From a virus, in the IMG/VR virus record IMGVR_UViG_3300025030_000412, positions 1 to 24,095 of that record: a DNA stretch of 24,095 bases, one strand, 5' to 3'. Both the position numbers and the translations under genes were made by a program. Below are positions 7,215 to 13,326 of this stretch, piece by piece (the first letter of the stretch is position 1; each line of letters opens with the position of its first letter). Under the pieces are notes generated by a model that had not been told where the DNA came from, did no database searches, and saw nothing but the letters and a program-made list of their open reading frames with translations.

Positions 7215-7979
7215 ATGACAACTGGCATCTATCAAATAAGGAATAAGATTAATAAGAAGATATATATAGGATCTGCCATAAATATTGCCAGAAGATGGAA
7301 TGAGCACATTTTTAGACTTGGGAAACAAAAACACGGAAATCCTCATCTTCAATCAGTCTGGGACAAGTATGGACAAGATAATTTTGAATTTACTGTACTT
7401 GAAGAATGCGAGAAGGAAAACCTAATAGAACGAGAACAGTATTACTTGGATATACTGAAACCCAAATATAACATTTGCAGAAAAGCATATAGTTGCTTGG
7501 GTGTAAAGCGCACAGAGGAAACTCGTGCTAAAATGTCAGCAGCTCGAATAGGAAAACCACACATGTTTTTGGCTAAACCATATAGGTTAATGTCTATTAG
7601 TAAAAAAGGAAAAAAATTATCGGATGAAACTAAAAAGAAATTGTCAATAGCAAGGCGGCGCAGACCAGGAATTCCTCATACGCTAGAATCAAGAAAAAAA
7701 ATTAGTCTTTCCCTTATGGGAAGGACGGGTAGAAAACACAGTACTGAAACAAAAATGAAAATATCTCTTGGCAACAAGGGAAAAATTATGTCTTCTGAAG
7801 CCAAAGAAAAAATATCTAAGGCGAATAAAGGAAGGGTTTCGCCCAATAAAGGAAAGTCTATGTCTCTTGAACAGCGCAATAAAATATCCAAAGCGAATAA
7901 AGGAAAAAAACGTTCTTTAGAAATACGCCTAAAAATATCTGTTGCAATGAAAAAAATTCGACGTAAAAAATTCTCATAA
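7215..7979 (+). CDS. GIY-YIG homing endonuclease with about seven NUMOD3 repeats
   Basis: A 254-residue protein. The nuclease domain is at residues 1-95: GIYQIRN at 4-10, KIYIGSA at 15-21, Arg27 and His31 in RRWNEH, and the EREQYYLDILKPKYN segment with the metal-site Glu. From about residue 98 there are roughly seven NUMOD3-type helical DNA-binding repeats (RTEETRAKMS, LSDETKKKLS, HTLESRKKIS, HSTETKMKIS, MSSEAKEKIS, MSLEQRNKIS, RSLEIRLKIS), an unusually long array and very basic. ATG 7215 is preferred over GTG 7209 because GGAG at 7206-7209 is 5 bases upstream of it. It has its own promoter and pseudoknot leader and splits a SymE-like gene. Confidence 0.92.
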   Translation: MTTGIYQIRNKINKKIYIGSAINIARRWNEHIFRLGKQKHGNPHLQSVWDKYGQDNFEFTVLEECEKENLIEREQYYLDILKPKYNICRKAYSCLGVKRTEETRAKMSAARIGKPHMFLAKPYRLMSISKKGKKLSDETKKKLSIARRRRPGIPHTLESRKKISLSLMGRTGRKHSTETKMKISLGNKGKIMSSEAKEKISKANKGRVSPNKGKSMSLEQRNKISKANKGKKRSLEIRLKISVAMKKIRRKKFS

Positions 7980-7989
7980 TAGTCCAGAC

Positions 7990-8130
7990 GCCATTACAAT
8001 TTCTTCAAGTCCGCCCATGTTGGTTAGGCAAGAACTTACGCCTATCGAAGTAATCAAAGCAGAATATACTAAACTTGGTATTCCGACTACTGAAAAGACA
8101 AAGAAGTATCAAGTTACTATACTTTCATAA
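7990..8130 (+). pseudogene. SymE-like gene, 3' part
   Basis: The frame from GCC ATT ACA at 7990 encodes AITISSSPPMLVRQELTPIE and ends KYQVTILS before TAA at 8128-8130. It supplies the beta-strand expected after GFTEGTT in the 5' part, and joining at the shared GCCA keeps the frame. On its own it could only start at ATG 8017, which has no ribosome binding site, so it is probably not expressed unless the two halves are joined. Confidence 0.6.
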
Positions 8131-8141
8131 GGAGAAATATC

Positions 8142-8465
8142 ATGAAATTCAAACAATTTGTCAAGAATTGCAATAGGTTACTCAAAGAGCATCCAAAAGT
8201 TGGTGAATATACTGTCGTTTATTCTTCTGACGAAGAGGGCAATTCGTTTGATGAGGTAGCTTATAAACCTACCGTTTGTATTGTTGGCGAAGAATATCAA
8301 CAGGTAAACTTTATATGGCAACCAGTTGCAAAGGAAGATCCAAAAGAACAGCTATATTGTTCGCAATGCGAACAGCTGGTAGAAGAAATTAACCAGATGA
8401 CTAATGAGTGTTACGATTGCTATCTTGAAAATCTTCAAAAAGCAGATAGTATTTGTATCAACTAG
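8142..8465 (+). CDS. 107-residue phage protein with a C-terminal zinc pair
   Basis: The N-terminal part (FVKNCNRLLKEHPKVGEYTVVYSSDEEGNSFDEVAYKP) resembles a common small phage protein with the motif VVYSSDxEGNSF; no function is known. The C-terminal half adds CSQC ... CYDC, a likely zinc knuckle. Part of the CSQCEQ coding sequence is palindrome copy 3, so the zinc knuckle and the DNA site share bases. Ribosome binding site AAGGAGAAATATC. Confidence 0.75.
   Translation: MKFKQFVKNCNRLLKEHPKVGEYTVVYSSDEEGNSFDEVAYKPTVCIVGEEYQQVNFIWQPVAKEDPKEQLYCSQCEQLVEEINQMTNECYDCYLENLQKADSICIN
8359..8373. repeat. 15-bp palindrome copy 3
   Basis: GTTCGCAATGCGAAC, exact consensus, inside the 8142 gene in codon phase 2, read as CSQCEQ. 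Confidence 0.9.
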
Positions 8466-8474
8466 GAGAATAGT

Positions 8475-9041
8475 ATGATTTGGATCACCTCGGACCAACA
8501 TTATGGCCATGCTAACATTTTACATTACGCTATCCGTCCTTTTGAGAATGTACAAGAAATGGACAGGGAACTAATTCGACGCCATAATGAAGTTGTTCAA
8601 TCCAAAGATACCGTTTATATTGTTGGAGACTTTACGCTTAATGGACACGATTTTGCAGTAAACGTAATGGAACAATTAAACGGAAATCTTGTTTTTCTTC
8701 CAGGAAGTCATGATGGGAGATGGTTTGATCGAAATCTCGGAGACGGAAGAATTCGATGCGTAGATTCAATTTACATTATCGAAAAAGCCGCACCAGTTCC
8801 TATTGTTTTGTGCCACTATGCTATGCTTCGATGGCCGAGATCGCACTATAAATCTTGGTGCCTTGTAGGGCATAGTCACGGTAAACTGGCGTCAATTCTT
8901 CCAGATAGTATAGAAGCCGGATTGCAGTTAGATGTTGGAGTAGATGTTTGGAATTATTATCCCGTAAGTCTCGAAAAAGTTACACAAGTAATGAGACATA
9001 AAGAAGAACTACTTATTCAAACCGGATATAAATGGACTTAA
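8475..9041 (+). CDS. calcineurin-like metallophosphoesterase
   Basis: A 188-residue protein with the full motif series of the family: SDQHYGH at residues 6-12, VGDF at 50-53, GSHD at 77-80, CHYA near 113 and GHSHG near 132. These residues hold two metal ions for hydrolysis of phosphate mono- or diesters. The usual GNHD is GSHD here, so the catalytic Asn is replaced by Ser, which may change activity. Small phage versions of this enzyme are often found in nucleotide or RNA metabolism clusters; the substrate here is unknown. Ribosome binding site TAGGAGAATAGT. Confidence 0.88.
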   Translation: MIWITSDQHYGHANILHYAIRPFENVQEMDRELIRRHNEVVQSKDTVYIVGDFTLNGHDFAVNVMEQLNGNLVFLPGSHDGRWFDRNLGDGRIRCVDSIYIIEKAAPVPIVLCHYAMLRWPRSHYKSWCLVGHSHGKLASILPDSIEAGLQLDVGVDVWNYYPVSLEKVTQVMRHKEELLIQTGYKWT

Positions 9042-9049
9042 GCCACTAA

Positions 9050-9079
9050 TTGAATTTATGCAATATATTGTGTTATAAT
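9050..9079 (+). promoter_or_regulatory. sigma70-type promoter of the HNH gene
   Basis: TTGAAT (-35), an 18-base spacer, and TGTTATAAT, a perfect -10 with the TGn extension (TATAAT at 9074-9079). The expected start site, 6-8 bases downstream, falls on or next to ATG 9086, so the transcript may be leaderless. Confidence 0.6.
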
Positions 9080-9085
9080 GACGAT

Positions 9086-9646
9086 ATGAATAAGTCAAAT
9101 CATTGTTTAGACGATCTTACAGGAAAAAAATTTGGGTCTTGGACCGTCTTGTCTAGGTCCAATAAAATTAGTGGCGGAAATACGTATTGGAATTGTCTAT
9201 GCAATCAATGTGGAAAAACATTTCCAATACAACGATGTTCTCTTATTTTCAAGACCAGTAAACAATGCCGAGAATGCCAGAGGGTGCCTAAATACATAGG
9301 ACATATATATAAACACTACTACGTACTAGTCCAGAAAAGAGCACTGAAAAGAAAACAAGAATTTTCAATTTCAATAGAATATTTAAATACCTTATGGGAA
9401 CAACAACAAGGTAAATGTGCTTTATCAAAACTGCCAATAGCTTTTCAAGATACAGGTAAAGCAAAAGGAACAGCGTCACTTGATAGAATAGATAGCAACA
9501 AAGGTTATATAAAAGGAAATGTTCAGTGGGTGCATAAAGACATAAATATTATGAAGAATTCTTTTATTGTTAAAGAATTCATATATCTGTGTAAAGCAGT
9601 TGTAGAAACGCAATGTTCAATTGAAAACTATTCTAAAGGAGAATAA
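9086..9646 (+). CDS. HNH homing endonuclease with N-terminal zinc fingers
   Basis: A 186-residue protein from ATG 9086 (MNKSNHCLDDLTGKKFGSWTV). The N-terminal half has DLTGKKFGSWTVL and the Cys set CLCNQC ... CREC, a DNA-binding zinc module seen in phage HNH proteins. The HNH part is LWEQQQGKCALSKLPI ... ASLDRIDSNKGYIKGNVQWVHKDINIMKNSF. The frame is open to a TTG at 9050, but that codon lies within the promoter and lacks a ribosome binding site. ATG 9086 also has no Shine-Dalgarno sequence, in line with a leaderless message. It sits between two small phage genes as a free-standing mobile gene. Confidence 0.88.
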   Translation: MNKSNHCLDDLTGKKFGSWTVLSRSNKISGGNTYWNCLCNQCGKTFPIQRCSLIFKTSKQCRECQRVPKYIGHIYKHYYVLVQKRALKRKQEFSISIEYLNTLWEQQQGKCALSKLPIAFQDTGKAKGTASLDRIDSNKGYIKGNVQWVHKDINIMKNSFIVKEFIYLCKAVVETQCSIENYSKGE

Positions 9647-9648
9647 AC

Positions 9649-9870
9649 ATGAACAAGAAATTCGTCGCAATTGATCAGTATGGCATTACTCACTTTGTAG
9701 ACAATCCTCGCAAAGAACTCTGTGAACTTAATGGAGTAAAACACGCTAAAAAGATGTATCGAGATAGCGAAAATGGAAAAGTAGCTCATGTTGGCTATGT
9801 TGTTTCTGGTCATTGGTACGAAGTAATGAAATTGTCTCCGTTGCAAGAAGAAGAGAAGAGTGACGAATGA
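9649..9870 (+). CDS. 73-residue protein, unknown
   Basis: Basic small protein (NKKFVAIDQYGITHFVDNPRKELCELNGV) with a GHWYEVMKL strand near the end. Its ribosome binding site (AAAGGAGAATAAAC) lies at the end of the HNH gene. ATGA overlap with the next gene at 9867-9870. No family is recognised. Confidence 0.7.
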   Translation: MNKKFVAIDQYGITHFVDNPRKELCELNGVKHAKKMYRDSENGKVAHVGYVVSGHWYEVMKLSPLQEEEKSDE

Positions 9871-10058
9871 ATACTATTACAGAGGCACTTGATTCTCTGA
9901 GTGAAGCGCTTGCCAAGAAAGGATTTGATGTTTTTGACCTGGGCTGTGATGACGATGAGGATCTTATTCTTTACGCTATGGCGTATATGGAAAATCACCT
10001 AGAGGATATTCTAGATTACTTACGCGTAGATCAATACAGAGAAGCAAATCAAGATTAG
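9867..10058 (+). CDS. 63-residue acidic helical protein, unknown
   Basis: The sequence TITEALDSLSEALAKKGFDVFDLGCDDDEDLILYAMAYMENHLEDILDYL predicts two or three acidic helices. It starts in an ATGA overlap. The last base of its TAG stop is the first base of palindrome copy 4. Function is unknown. Confidence 0.68.
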   Translation: MNTITEALDSLSEALAKKGFDVFDLGCDDDEDLILYAMAYMENHLEDILDYLRVDQYREANQD

Positions 10059-10072
10059 TTCGTATTGCGAAC
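10058..10072. repeat. 15-bp palindrome copy 4
   Basis: GTTCGTATTGCGAAC, exact consensus with one non-self-complementary pair. It begins on the last base of the upstream stop codon and lies in a spacer 13 bases before a larger inverted repeat. Confidence 0.88.
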
Positions 10073-10084
10073 AATTTTCTACCA

Positions 10085-10116
10085 AATCGCCATACCTAGT
10101 GCTAGGTATGGCGATT
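10085..10116 (+). terminator. 32-bp inverted repeat, possible terminator or operator
   Basis: Perfect 15-base arms AATCGCCATACCTAG and CTAGGTATGGCGATT flank a 2-base centre. On the + strand it is followed by CTCTTTCT, only weakly T-rich, so either a terminator after the 9649-10058 pair or a protein-binding site is possible. With so short a centre, the arms read equally well as an operator or a cruciform-forming site. Confidence 0.5.
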
Positions 10117-10136
10117 CTCTTTCTATGGAGGTTACT

Positions 10137-10307
10137 ATGGGTATCACTATCCGAATACTTGAAGTTTCTAGAAGCGATTGTTTAGCTGGCGCCAAAGAAC
10201 TAGAATCGCTGTTTGGTGTCGATGGAATATTCTTGATGTATGATCCGGTTTGGAACCCAGAGCCCATCCTGGGTTTTCAAGAATGCATGTTGCATTTTCA
10301 TCAATAA
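10137..10307 (+). CDS. 56-residue protein, unknown
   Basis: ATG 10137 follows GGAGG at 10127-10131, the best ribosome binding site nearby. The frame is open to a TTG at 10065, but that start would lie inside palindrome copy 4 and read through the inverted repeat. The product is MGITIRILEVSRSDCLAGAKELESLFGV..., perhaps a strand-helix unit. No family is recognised. Confidence 0.55.
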   Translation: MGITIRILEVSRSDCLAGAKELESLFGVDGIFLMYDPVWNPEPILGFQECMLHFHQ

Positions 10308-10318
10308 TATGATATAAA
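10290..10318 (+). promoter_or_regulatory. extended -10 promoter of the replication module
   Basis: TTGCAT (-35), a 17-base spacer, and TGATATAAA (-10 at 10313-10318 with the TGn extension). It overlaps the end of the 10137 gene and points at the DUF3268/DnaB-N/DnaC genes. Start site expected near 10325. Confidence 0.6.
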
Positions 10319-10341
10319 GACAGAGCATCCTCCCCTCCTTA

Positions 10342-10391
10342 GATAGACGGCATTCTTTTATAGTTATTTTTGACCAAGAATGCCGTCTATC
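10342..10391 (+). promoter_or_regulatory. perfect 16-bp hairpin in the leader of the replication genes
   Basis: GATAGACGGCATTCTT (10342-10357) pairs fully with AAGAATGCCGTCTATC (10376-10391) across an 18-base loop. GCATTTTTA follows, so it may act as an attenuator. Upstream, TCCCCTCCTT resembles the 3' end of 16S rRNA and could pair with ribosome binding sites. The hairpin lies between the promoter at 10290 and the gene at 10411. Confidence 0.6.
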
Positions 10392-10410
10392 GCATTTTTA
10401 CGGAGACTAT

Positions 10411-10818
10411 ATGAAACAGAAAACGAACTTAACCATACCACTTGGAACGCCACATCCAGATCCGTGTCCAGATTGCGGGAAAAGACTATTACTAACAAAG
10501 TTTGGCAATAAGGGTTGTGGATATACTTGCGAAGATAGAAACCTAACGGCTTGCCGCGGTAATGCGGGATGTCACCCAGACGGAAAACCACTTGGAAAGC
10601 CCATAGACCAGGAGGGTAGGCACTTACGAGTAATTCTACATTCTCTGATTGATCCCTACTGGTTAAATACCCGAGCGCAAGCCCCAAAAAGAAATGCCAT
10701 TTATGAATTCTTTAGAAAGAAGATGAAACTTGGCGTTTTTCATATTTCGATACTGACTAAAGATCAACTTAAGTGGGCAATTAAAATTGCACAGAAAGAC
10801 CTAAGGAAGGAATTCTGA
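10411..10818 (+). CDS. DUF3268-type zinc-finger protein
   Basis: A 135-residue protein. Residues about 18-60 read PCPDCGKRLLLTKFG ... YTCEDRNLTACRGNAGCHPDGKPLGKPID, then RHLRVILHSLIDPYW and R-N-A-IYEFFRKKM, and near the end HISILTKDQLKWAI. This is the DUF3268 layout (zinc finger, GCHPxGKPLG, H-x-x-x-DP-x-W, HI). Function is unknown. Its stop overlaps the start of the DnaB N-terminal-domain gene (TGATG), suggesting a link to replication. Confidence 0.72.
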   Translation: MKQKTNLTIPLGTPHPDPCPDCGKRLLLTKFGNKGCGYTCEDRNLTACRGNAGCHPDGKPLGKPIDQEGRHLRVILHSLIDPYWLNTRAQAPKRNAIYEFFRKKMKLGVFHISILTKDQLKWAIKIAQKDLRKEF

Positions 10819-11303
10819 TGTCCTTGGTAGATGATCTAACTATTCCAGTGTTGTACAGTGTAGAAGCAGAGGAGTCTCTATGTGGAGGAGTATTGATACG
10901 CGCGAGTGAAGATGGACAAATCCCAGAAGAACTCAAGAAATATAACCTGAAACCAAAAGATTTCTTTATTATAAGAAACCAATGGGTTTGGGATGCAATG
11001 CTTGAACTAGACGTACAGAAGAAACTCGATATTCTTACTGTCTGGGATATGCTTTGGGTGAAACATAGTAAAAAAGATTGTAGAGAGTTTGGCGGCCCTG
11101 CAAGACTAACAACCCTTCTTGTTCGTTGCGACAATTCTTATGACATTGAGCGCGATGCCGAGTTGATAAAAGAGTTATCTGAAAGGCGGTTCGCACTGCG
11201 AATAGCAAATCGTTTAGCACAAGTAATCTATACACTAAATGAACCATTTGATCTAAACAACATAATCGCAAAACTATACACTTCTAGAATAAAACTTGAA
11301 TAA
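10818..11303 (+). CDS. stand-alone DnaB-like helicase N-terminal domain
   Basis: A 161-residue protein. It opens with IPVLYSVEAEESLCGGVLIR, the P-x-S-x-E-A-E-x-x-x-L-G-x-x-L motif that begins replicative DnaB helicases. It then shows FFIIRNQWVWDAMLEL, DILTVWDML, FGGPARLTTLL and SERRFALRIANRLAQVIY, matching the helical N-terminal collar domain in order. It has no Walker motifs and stops where DnaB would go on to its linker and ATPase domain. The ATPase part is a separate gene at 13323-14270, about 2 kb away. The two products may form one helicase. Contains palindrome copy 5. Confidence 0.8.
   Translation: MSLVDDLTIPVLYSVEAEESLCGGVLIRASEDGQIPEELKKYNLKPKDFFIIRNQWVWDAMLELDVQKKLDILTVWDMLWVKHSKKDCREFGGPARLTTLLVRCDNSYDIERDAELIKELSERRFALRIANRLAQVIYTLNEPFDLNNIIAKLYTSRIKLE
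11189..11203. repeat. 15-bp palindrome copy 5 (one change)
   Basis: GTTCGCACTGCGAAT, one change at the last base; read as RFALRI (codon phase 3) in the DnaB N-terminal gene. Confidence 0.75.
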
Positions 11304-11322
11304 AGTCATCGAAAACTCGTTA

Positions 11323-11350
11323 TTGAAAACATCAAATTTCGTGGTATAAA
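11323..11350 (+). promoter_or_regulatory. extended -10 promoter upstream of the helicase-loader operon
   Basis: TTGAAA (-35 at 11323-11328), a 16-base spacer, and TGGTATAAA (-10 at 11345-11350 with TGn). It lies in the 66-base gap between the DnaB-N gene and the gene at 11370; start site expected near 11357. Confidence 0.6.
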
Positions 11351-11369
11351 TTCGTGAGAGGACATACAA

Positions 11370-11618
11370 ATGAGATATTATCACAAATCGTTACGTCCAT
11401 TGAAGCATTGGCAATTACGCAAACGAGTGGAGAGATTCAGAGAAGCATTGGAAGAAATGCCACCAGAGATCATAAGTGCTTTCAAAGACTTTCATAATAT
11501 CTTGGCAAATCAATTTTGTGTTGAGAACAATCTTACGCCCGTTGAAAAGATTTCCGATTTCTATGCTGACGCAATATTAGCAGAACTCGTTGATAAGAAA
11601 CTACTTAGATTTGACTAG
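11370..11618 (+). CDS. 82-residue basic helical protein, unknown
   Basis: Basic N-terminus (RYYHKSLRPLKHWQLRKRVERFREALEEM) followed by helices (ISDFYADAILAELVDKKLLRFD). Ribosome binding site GAGAGGACATACAA. First gene after its own promoter and upstream of the helicase loader, so a replication role is possible but not shown. Confidence 0.7.
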   Translation: MRYYHKSLRPLKHWQLRKRVERFREALEEMPPEIISAFKDFHNILANQFCVENNLTPVEKISDFYADAILAELVDKKLLRFD

Positions 11619-11637
11619 AACATATCTGGAGGTTGCT

Positions 11638-12117
11638 ATGAATATCTATGACAATGATGACGATCCGGGTGCTTTCCCGGAACCGCAATACGAAGAGATT
11701 GACGATAGTGGTAATCCACCGCAGACAAAAGAGCGCCAAAAGACCATGAAAGAAGCGGCACTTTCGCCAAAGACGCCCTTACAGCAAAAAGCCCTCTACG
11801 CTTGCAGAGGGCGCCAGTATTTTAGCACTACAGCACAGCGTAAACTATTTCAGAGAATTGAGGCAAAGGCTATTGGTGCCGATCCTCAAAGTCGTCTCTG
11901 GGCGGCCTGGATGGATGATCGTATCAAATGGGCGACAAAGTATCGTTGGAGTATAGAAGCACTAGTTAATTCCATTGAGAGCAGGACCAATTACGACAAA
12001 TGGCAAAGCAAGTATAGAACAACTGTTCTGGCAAAACCATCCATAGAACAACTCTCTGGTGTTGTAGAAGCGAAAATGAAGGAACTTTCCCATGGATCAG
12101 ACGAATCTGACTATTGA
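11638..12117 (+). CDS. 159-residue protein upstream of the helicase loader, unknown
   Basis: ATG 11638 follows TGGAGGTTGCT; the frame is open to 11590, but that overlaps the previous gene. The N-terminal 60 residues are acidic and Pro-rich and probably disordered (NDDDDPGAFPEPQYEEIDDSG). The rest is helical and Trp-rich (RLWAAWMDDRIKWATKYRWSIEALVNSIES). Its end overlaps the loader gene by 26 bases. Position suggests an accessory replication protein; no family is recognised. Confidence 0.72.
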   Translation: MNIYDNDDDPGAFPEPQYEEIDDSGNPPQTKERQKTMKEAALSPKTPLQQKALYACRGRQYFSTTAQRKLFQRIEAKAIGADPQSRLWAAWMDDRIKWATKYRWSIEALVNSIESRTNYDKWQSKYRTTVLAKPSIEQLSGVVEAKMKELSHGSDESDY

Positions 12118-12931
12118 CCATGCCGGGATTGCCGCGGCTTTTTCGTTCTGGACAAAGTGGTTCAAGGAACACCCAGACAAGATACCCGGCCTTGATATTC
12201 GCACTGCGAATAAACAAGATGTGCTTGTTAATAGCGAATGCCCGTTTTGTCATGGGACTGAGATTATCAAGTTTAGAGAAACTGTTCGTACTGCGAACTA
12301 TAAACTTGATGCGGTTCTATGTGTTTGCTGTTTACTTAGAATTGCTACGCAAAAGCCTAGAGAAGAAGAATCTCCATGGAACAAAGAAACCGTTAGTTCT
12401 CTTAAGGAACTTGATATTCCAAAGGGCGCCGCTGAGTTTACCAAGATAATCAGACTGGAAACATCCAGGTTTATTCGGGAACTTGGAAAATGGGTTTATC
12501 TTAGTGGAACTTTTGGTGTTGGAAAGACGCACCTCTTGAATGCGGTAAAGACTCATCTTCGCAGTATCGCTACTTATGTCAATACCGCCGATCTATCTGA
12601 TAACATCTACGAAGCTGTTGGCAATCACACACTGGGAGATCTGACGGATAGCCTGATAGGAATTCCCGTTTTGCTTCTTGATGATCTTGGAAGCGAACAC
12701 AAAACCGATAATAGTTCTGACTTTCTTCAATCAGTTCTCTATAAAGTAATAAATGGCAGGTATGCCCGCGGGTTTGATCGGCCTACGTTTATTACTTCCA
12801 ATCTTCCGGTAAGTGAACTTTCCAAGTCGCCAATAGATAATCTACGCAGAATTGCAAGTCGCTTATCGGACAACGAACTTGTCGTAGAACTTGTCTCAAA
12901 ACAAGCAGATTATCGAGGGATGAAGAAATGA
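12092..12931 (+). CDS. DnaC/DnaI-like AAA+ helicase loader with zinc ribbon
   Basis: A 279-residue protein. Residues about 50-80 hold a zinc ribbon (CPFC ... CVCC), an arrangement also seen in DnaI-type loaders. The AAA+ core has Walker A GTFGVGKTH at about 140-148, Walker B VLLLDDLGSE at about 193-202, the sensor-I region FITSNLPVSEL, and an arginine-finger segment DNLRRIASRLSDN. Loaders of this type open the DnaB ring and place it on DNA. It sits between the two parts of the split helicase. Two palindrome copies (6 and 7), starting 87 bases apart, lie in its first 210 bases. Confidence 0.9.
   Translation: MDQTNLTIDHAGIAAAFSFWTKWFKEHPDKIPGLDIRTANKQDVLVNSECPFCHGTEIIKFRETVRTANYKLDAVLCVCCLLRIATQKPREEESPWNKETVSSLKELDIPKGAAEFTKIIRLETSRFIRELGKWVYLSGTFGVGKTHLLNAVKTHLRSIATYVNTADLSDNIYEAVGNHTLGDLTDSLIGIPVLLLDDLGSEHKTDNSSDFLQSVLYKVINGRYARGFDRPTFITSNLPVSELSKSPIDNLRRIASRLSDNELVVELVSKQADYRGMKK
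12197..12211. repeat. 15-bp palindrome copy 6 (two end changes)
   Basis: ATTCGCACTGCGAAT is still a perfect palindrome because both outer bases changed together (G..C to A..T). Read as IRTAN in codon phase 1. Confidence 0.8.
12284..12298. repeat. 15-bp palindrome copy 7
   Basis: GTTCGTACTGCGAAC, exact consensus, 87 bases after copy 6 and also read as VRTAN in codon phase 1. The closest pair in the window. Confidence 0.9.
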
Positions 12932-13326
12932 ACAAAGACAAAATTCAAAATATATTGGCTGGATATGAGACAGACAAACTAATTGCCATAAACGTACTCA
13001 ATATGCGACTTGAGAAGAATCTTGGTAAAGCAGGTGGCAATTTCTGGATTGGTAATGGTGTTCAGTTTGGAGAAATGGGCTCGCGCGATCTATGGAGATT
13101 CAGCGAAGATTTTTCTTGCGCTTGGGATGTGTTGGAATTTTTGTCAGAGAAGTACGAATGTTCAACTGCCATTGGGCGCGAATATCCATATAAGCGAATG
13201 GTTTATACTGCTCGAATGATTGGCGGATTATATCAATACGATAATCCAGAATTGAAACTTTGGGTTTTGGCAAATACCGCACCGCTTGCTATTTGTCGAT
13301 TGGCGCTACTTACGGTGACATCATGA
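12928..13326 (+). CDS. phage ABA-sandwich domain protein
   Basis: A 132-residue protein with the family's landmarks: DKLIAINVLNM near the start, PFST-like position FSEDFSCAWDVLEFL in the middle, and the closing NTAPLAICRLALL, where APxAICRAAL is the signature of Phage_ABA_S proteins. The fold is known, the function is not; these proteins are common in phage replication regions. ATGA overlaps at both ends couple it to the loader and to the helicase. Confidence 0.75.
   Translation: MNKDKIQNILAGYETDKLIAINVLNMRLEKNLGKAGGNFWIGNGVQFGEMGSRDLWRFSEDFSCAWDVLEFLSEKYECSTAIGREYPYKRMVYTARMIGGLYQYDNPELKLWVLANTAPLAICRLALLTVTS

Larger units (their letters stand above)
7097..7992 (+). mobile_element. homing-endonuclease cassette inserted in the SymE-like gene
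   Basis: About 896 bases separate the two halves of the SymE-like frame. The ends are ambiguous by the 4-base repeat GCCA. The insert holds, in order, an extended -10 promoter, an RNA pseudoknot, a ribosome binding site, a GIY-YIG endonuclease gene, and only about a dozen bases after its stop. No group I intron core was found, so a plain insertion by endonuclease-driven homing is the simplest reading; an unrecognised intron remains possible. Confidence 0.5.

Noticed and set aside
7097-7992. Group I intron in the SymE-like gene
   Set aside because: AATAGTCC at 7978-7985 resembles the 3' P7 strand, but no matching GACTA-type partner, P4-P6 elements, U before the 5' site or terminal G compatible with the reading frame was found. 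The two pseudoknot stems leave no room for P4-P6.
9050-9085. TTG start for the HNH gene
   Set aside because: TTG 9050 is part of the -35 box of the promoter, so it would not be in the transcript, and no ribosome binding site precedes it.
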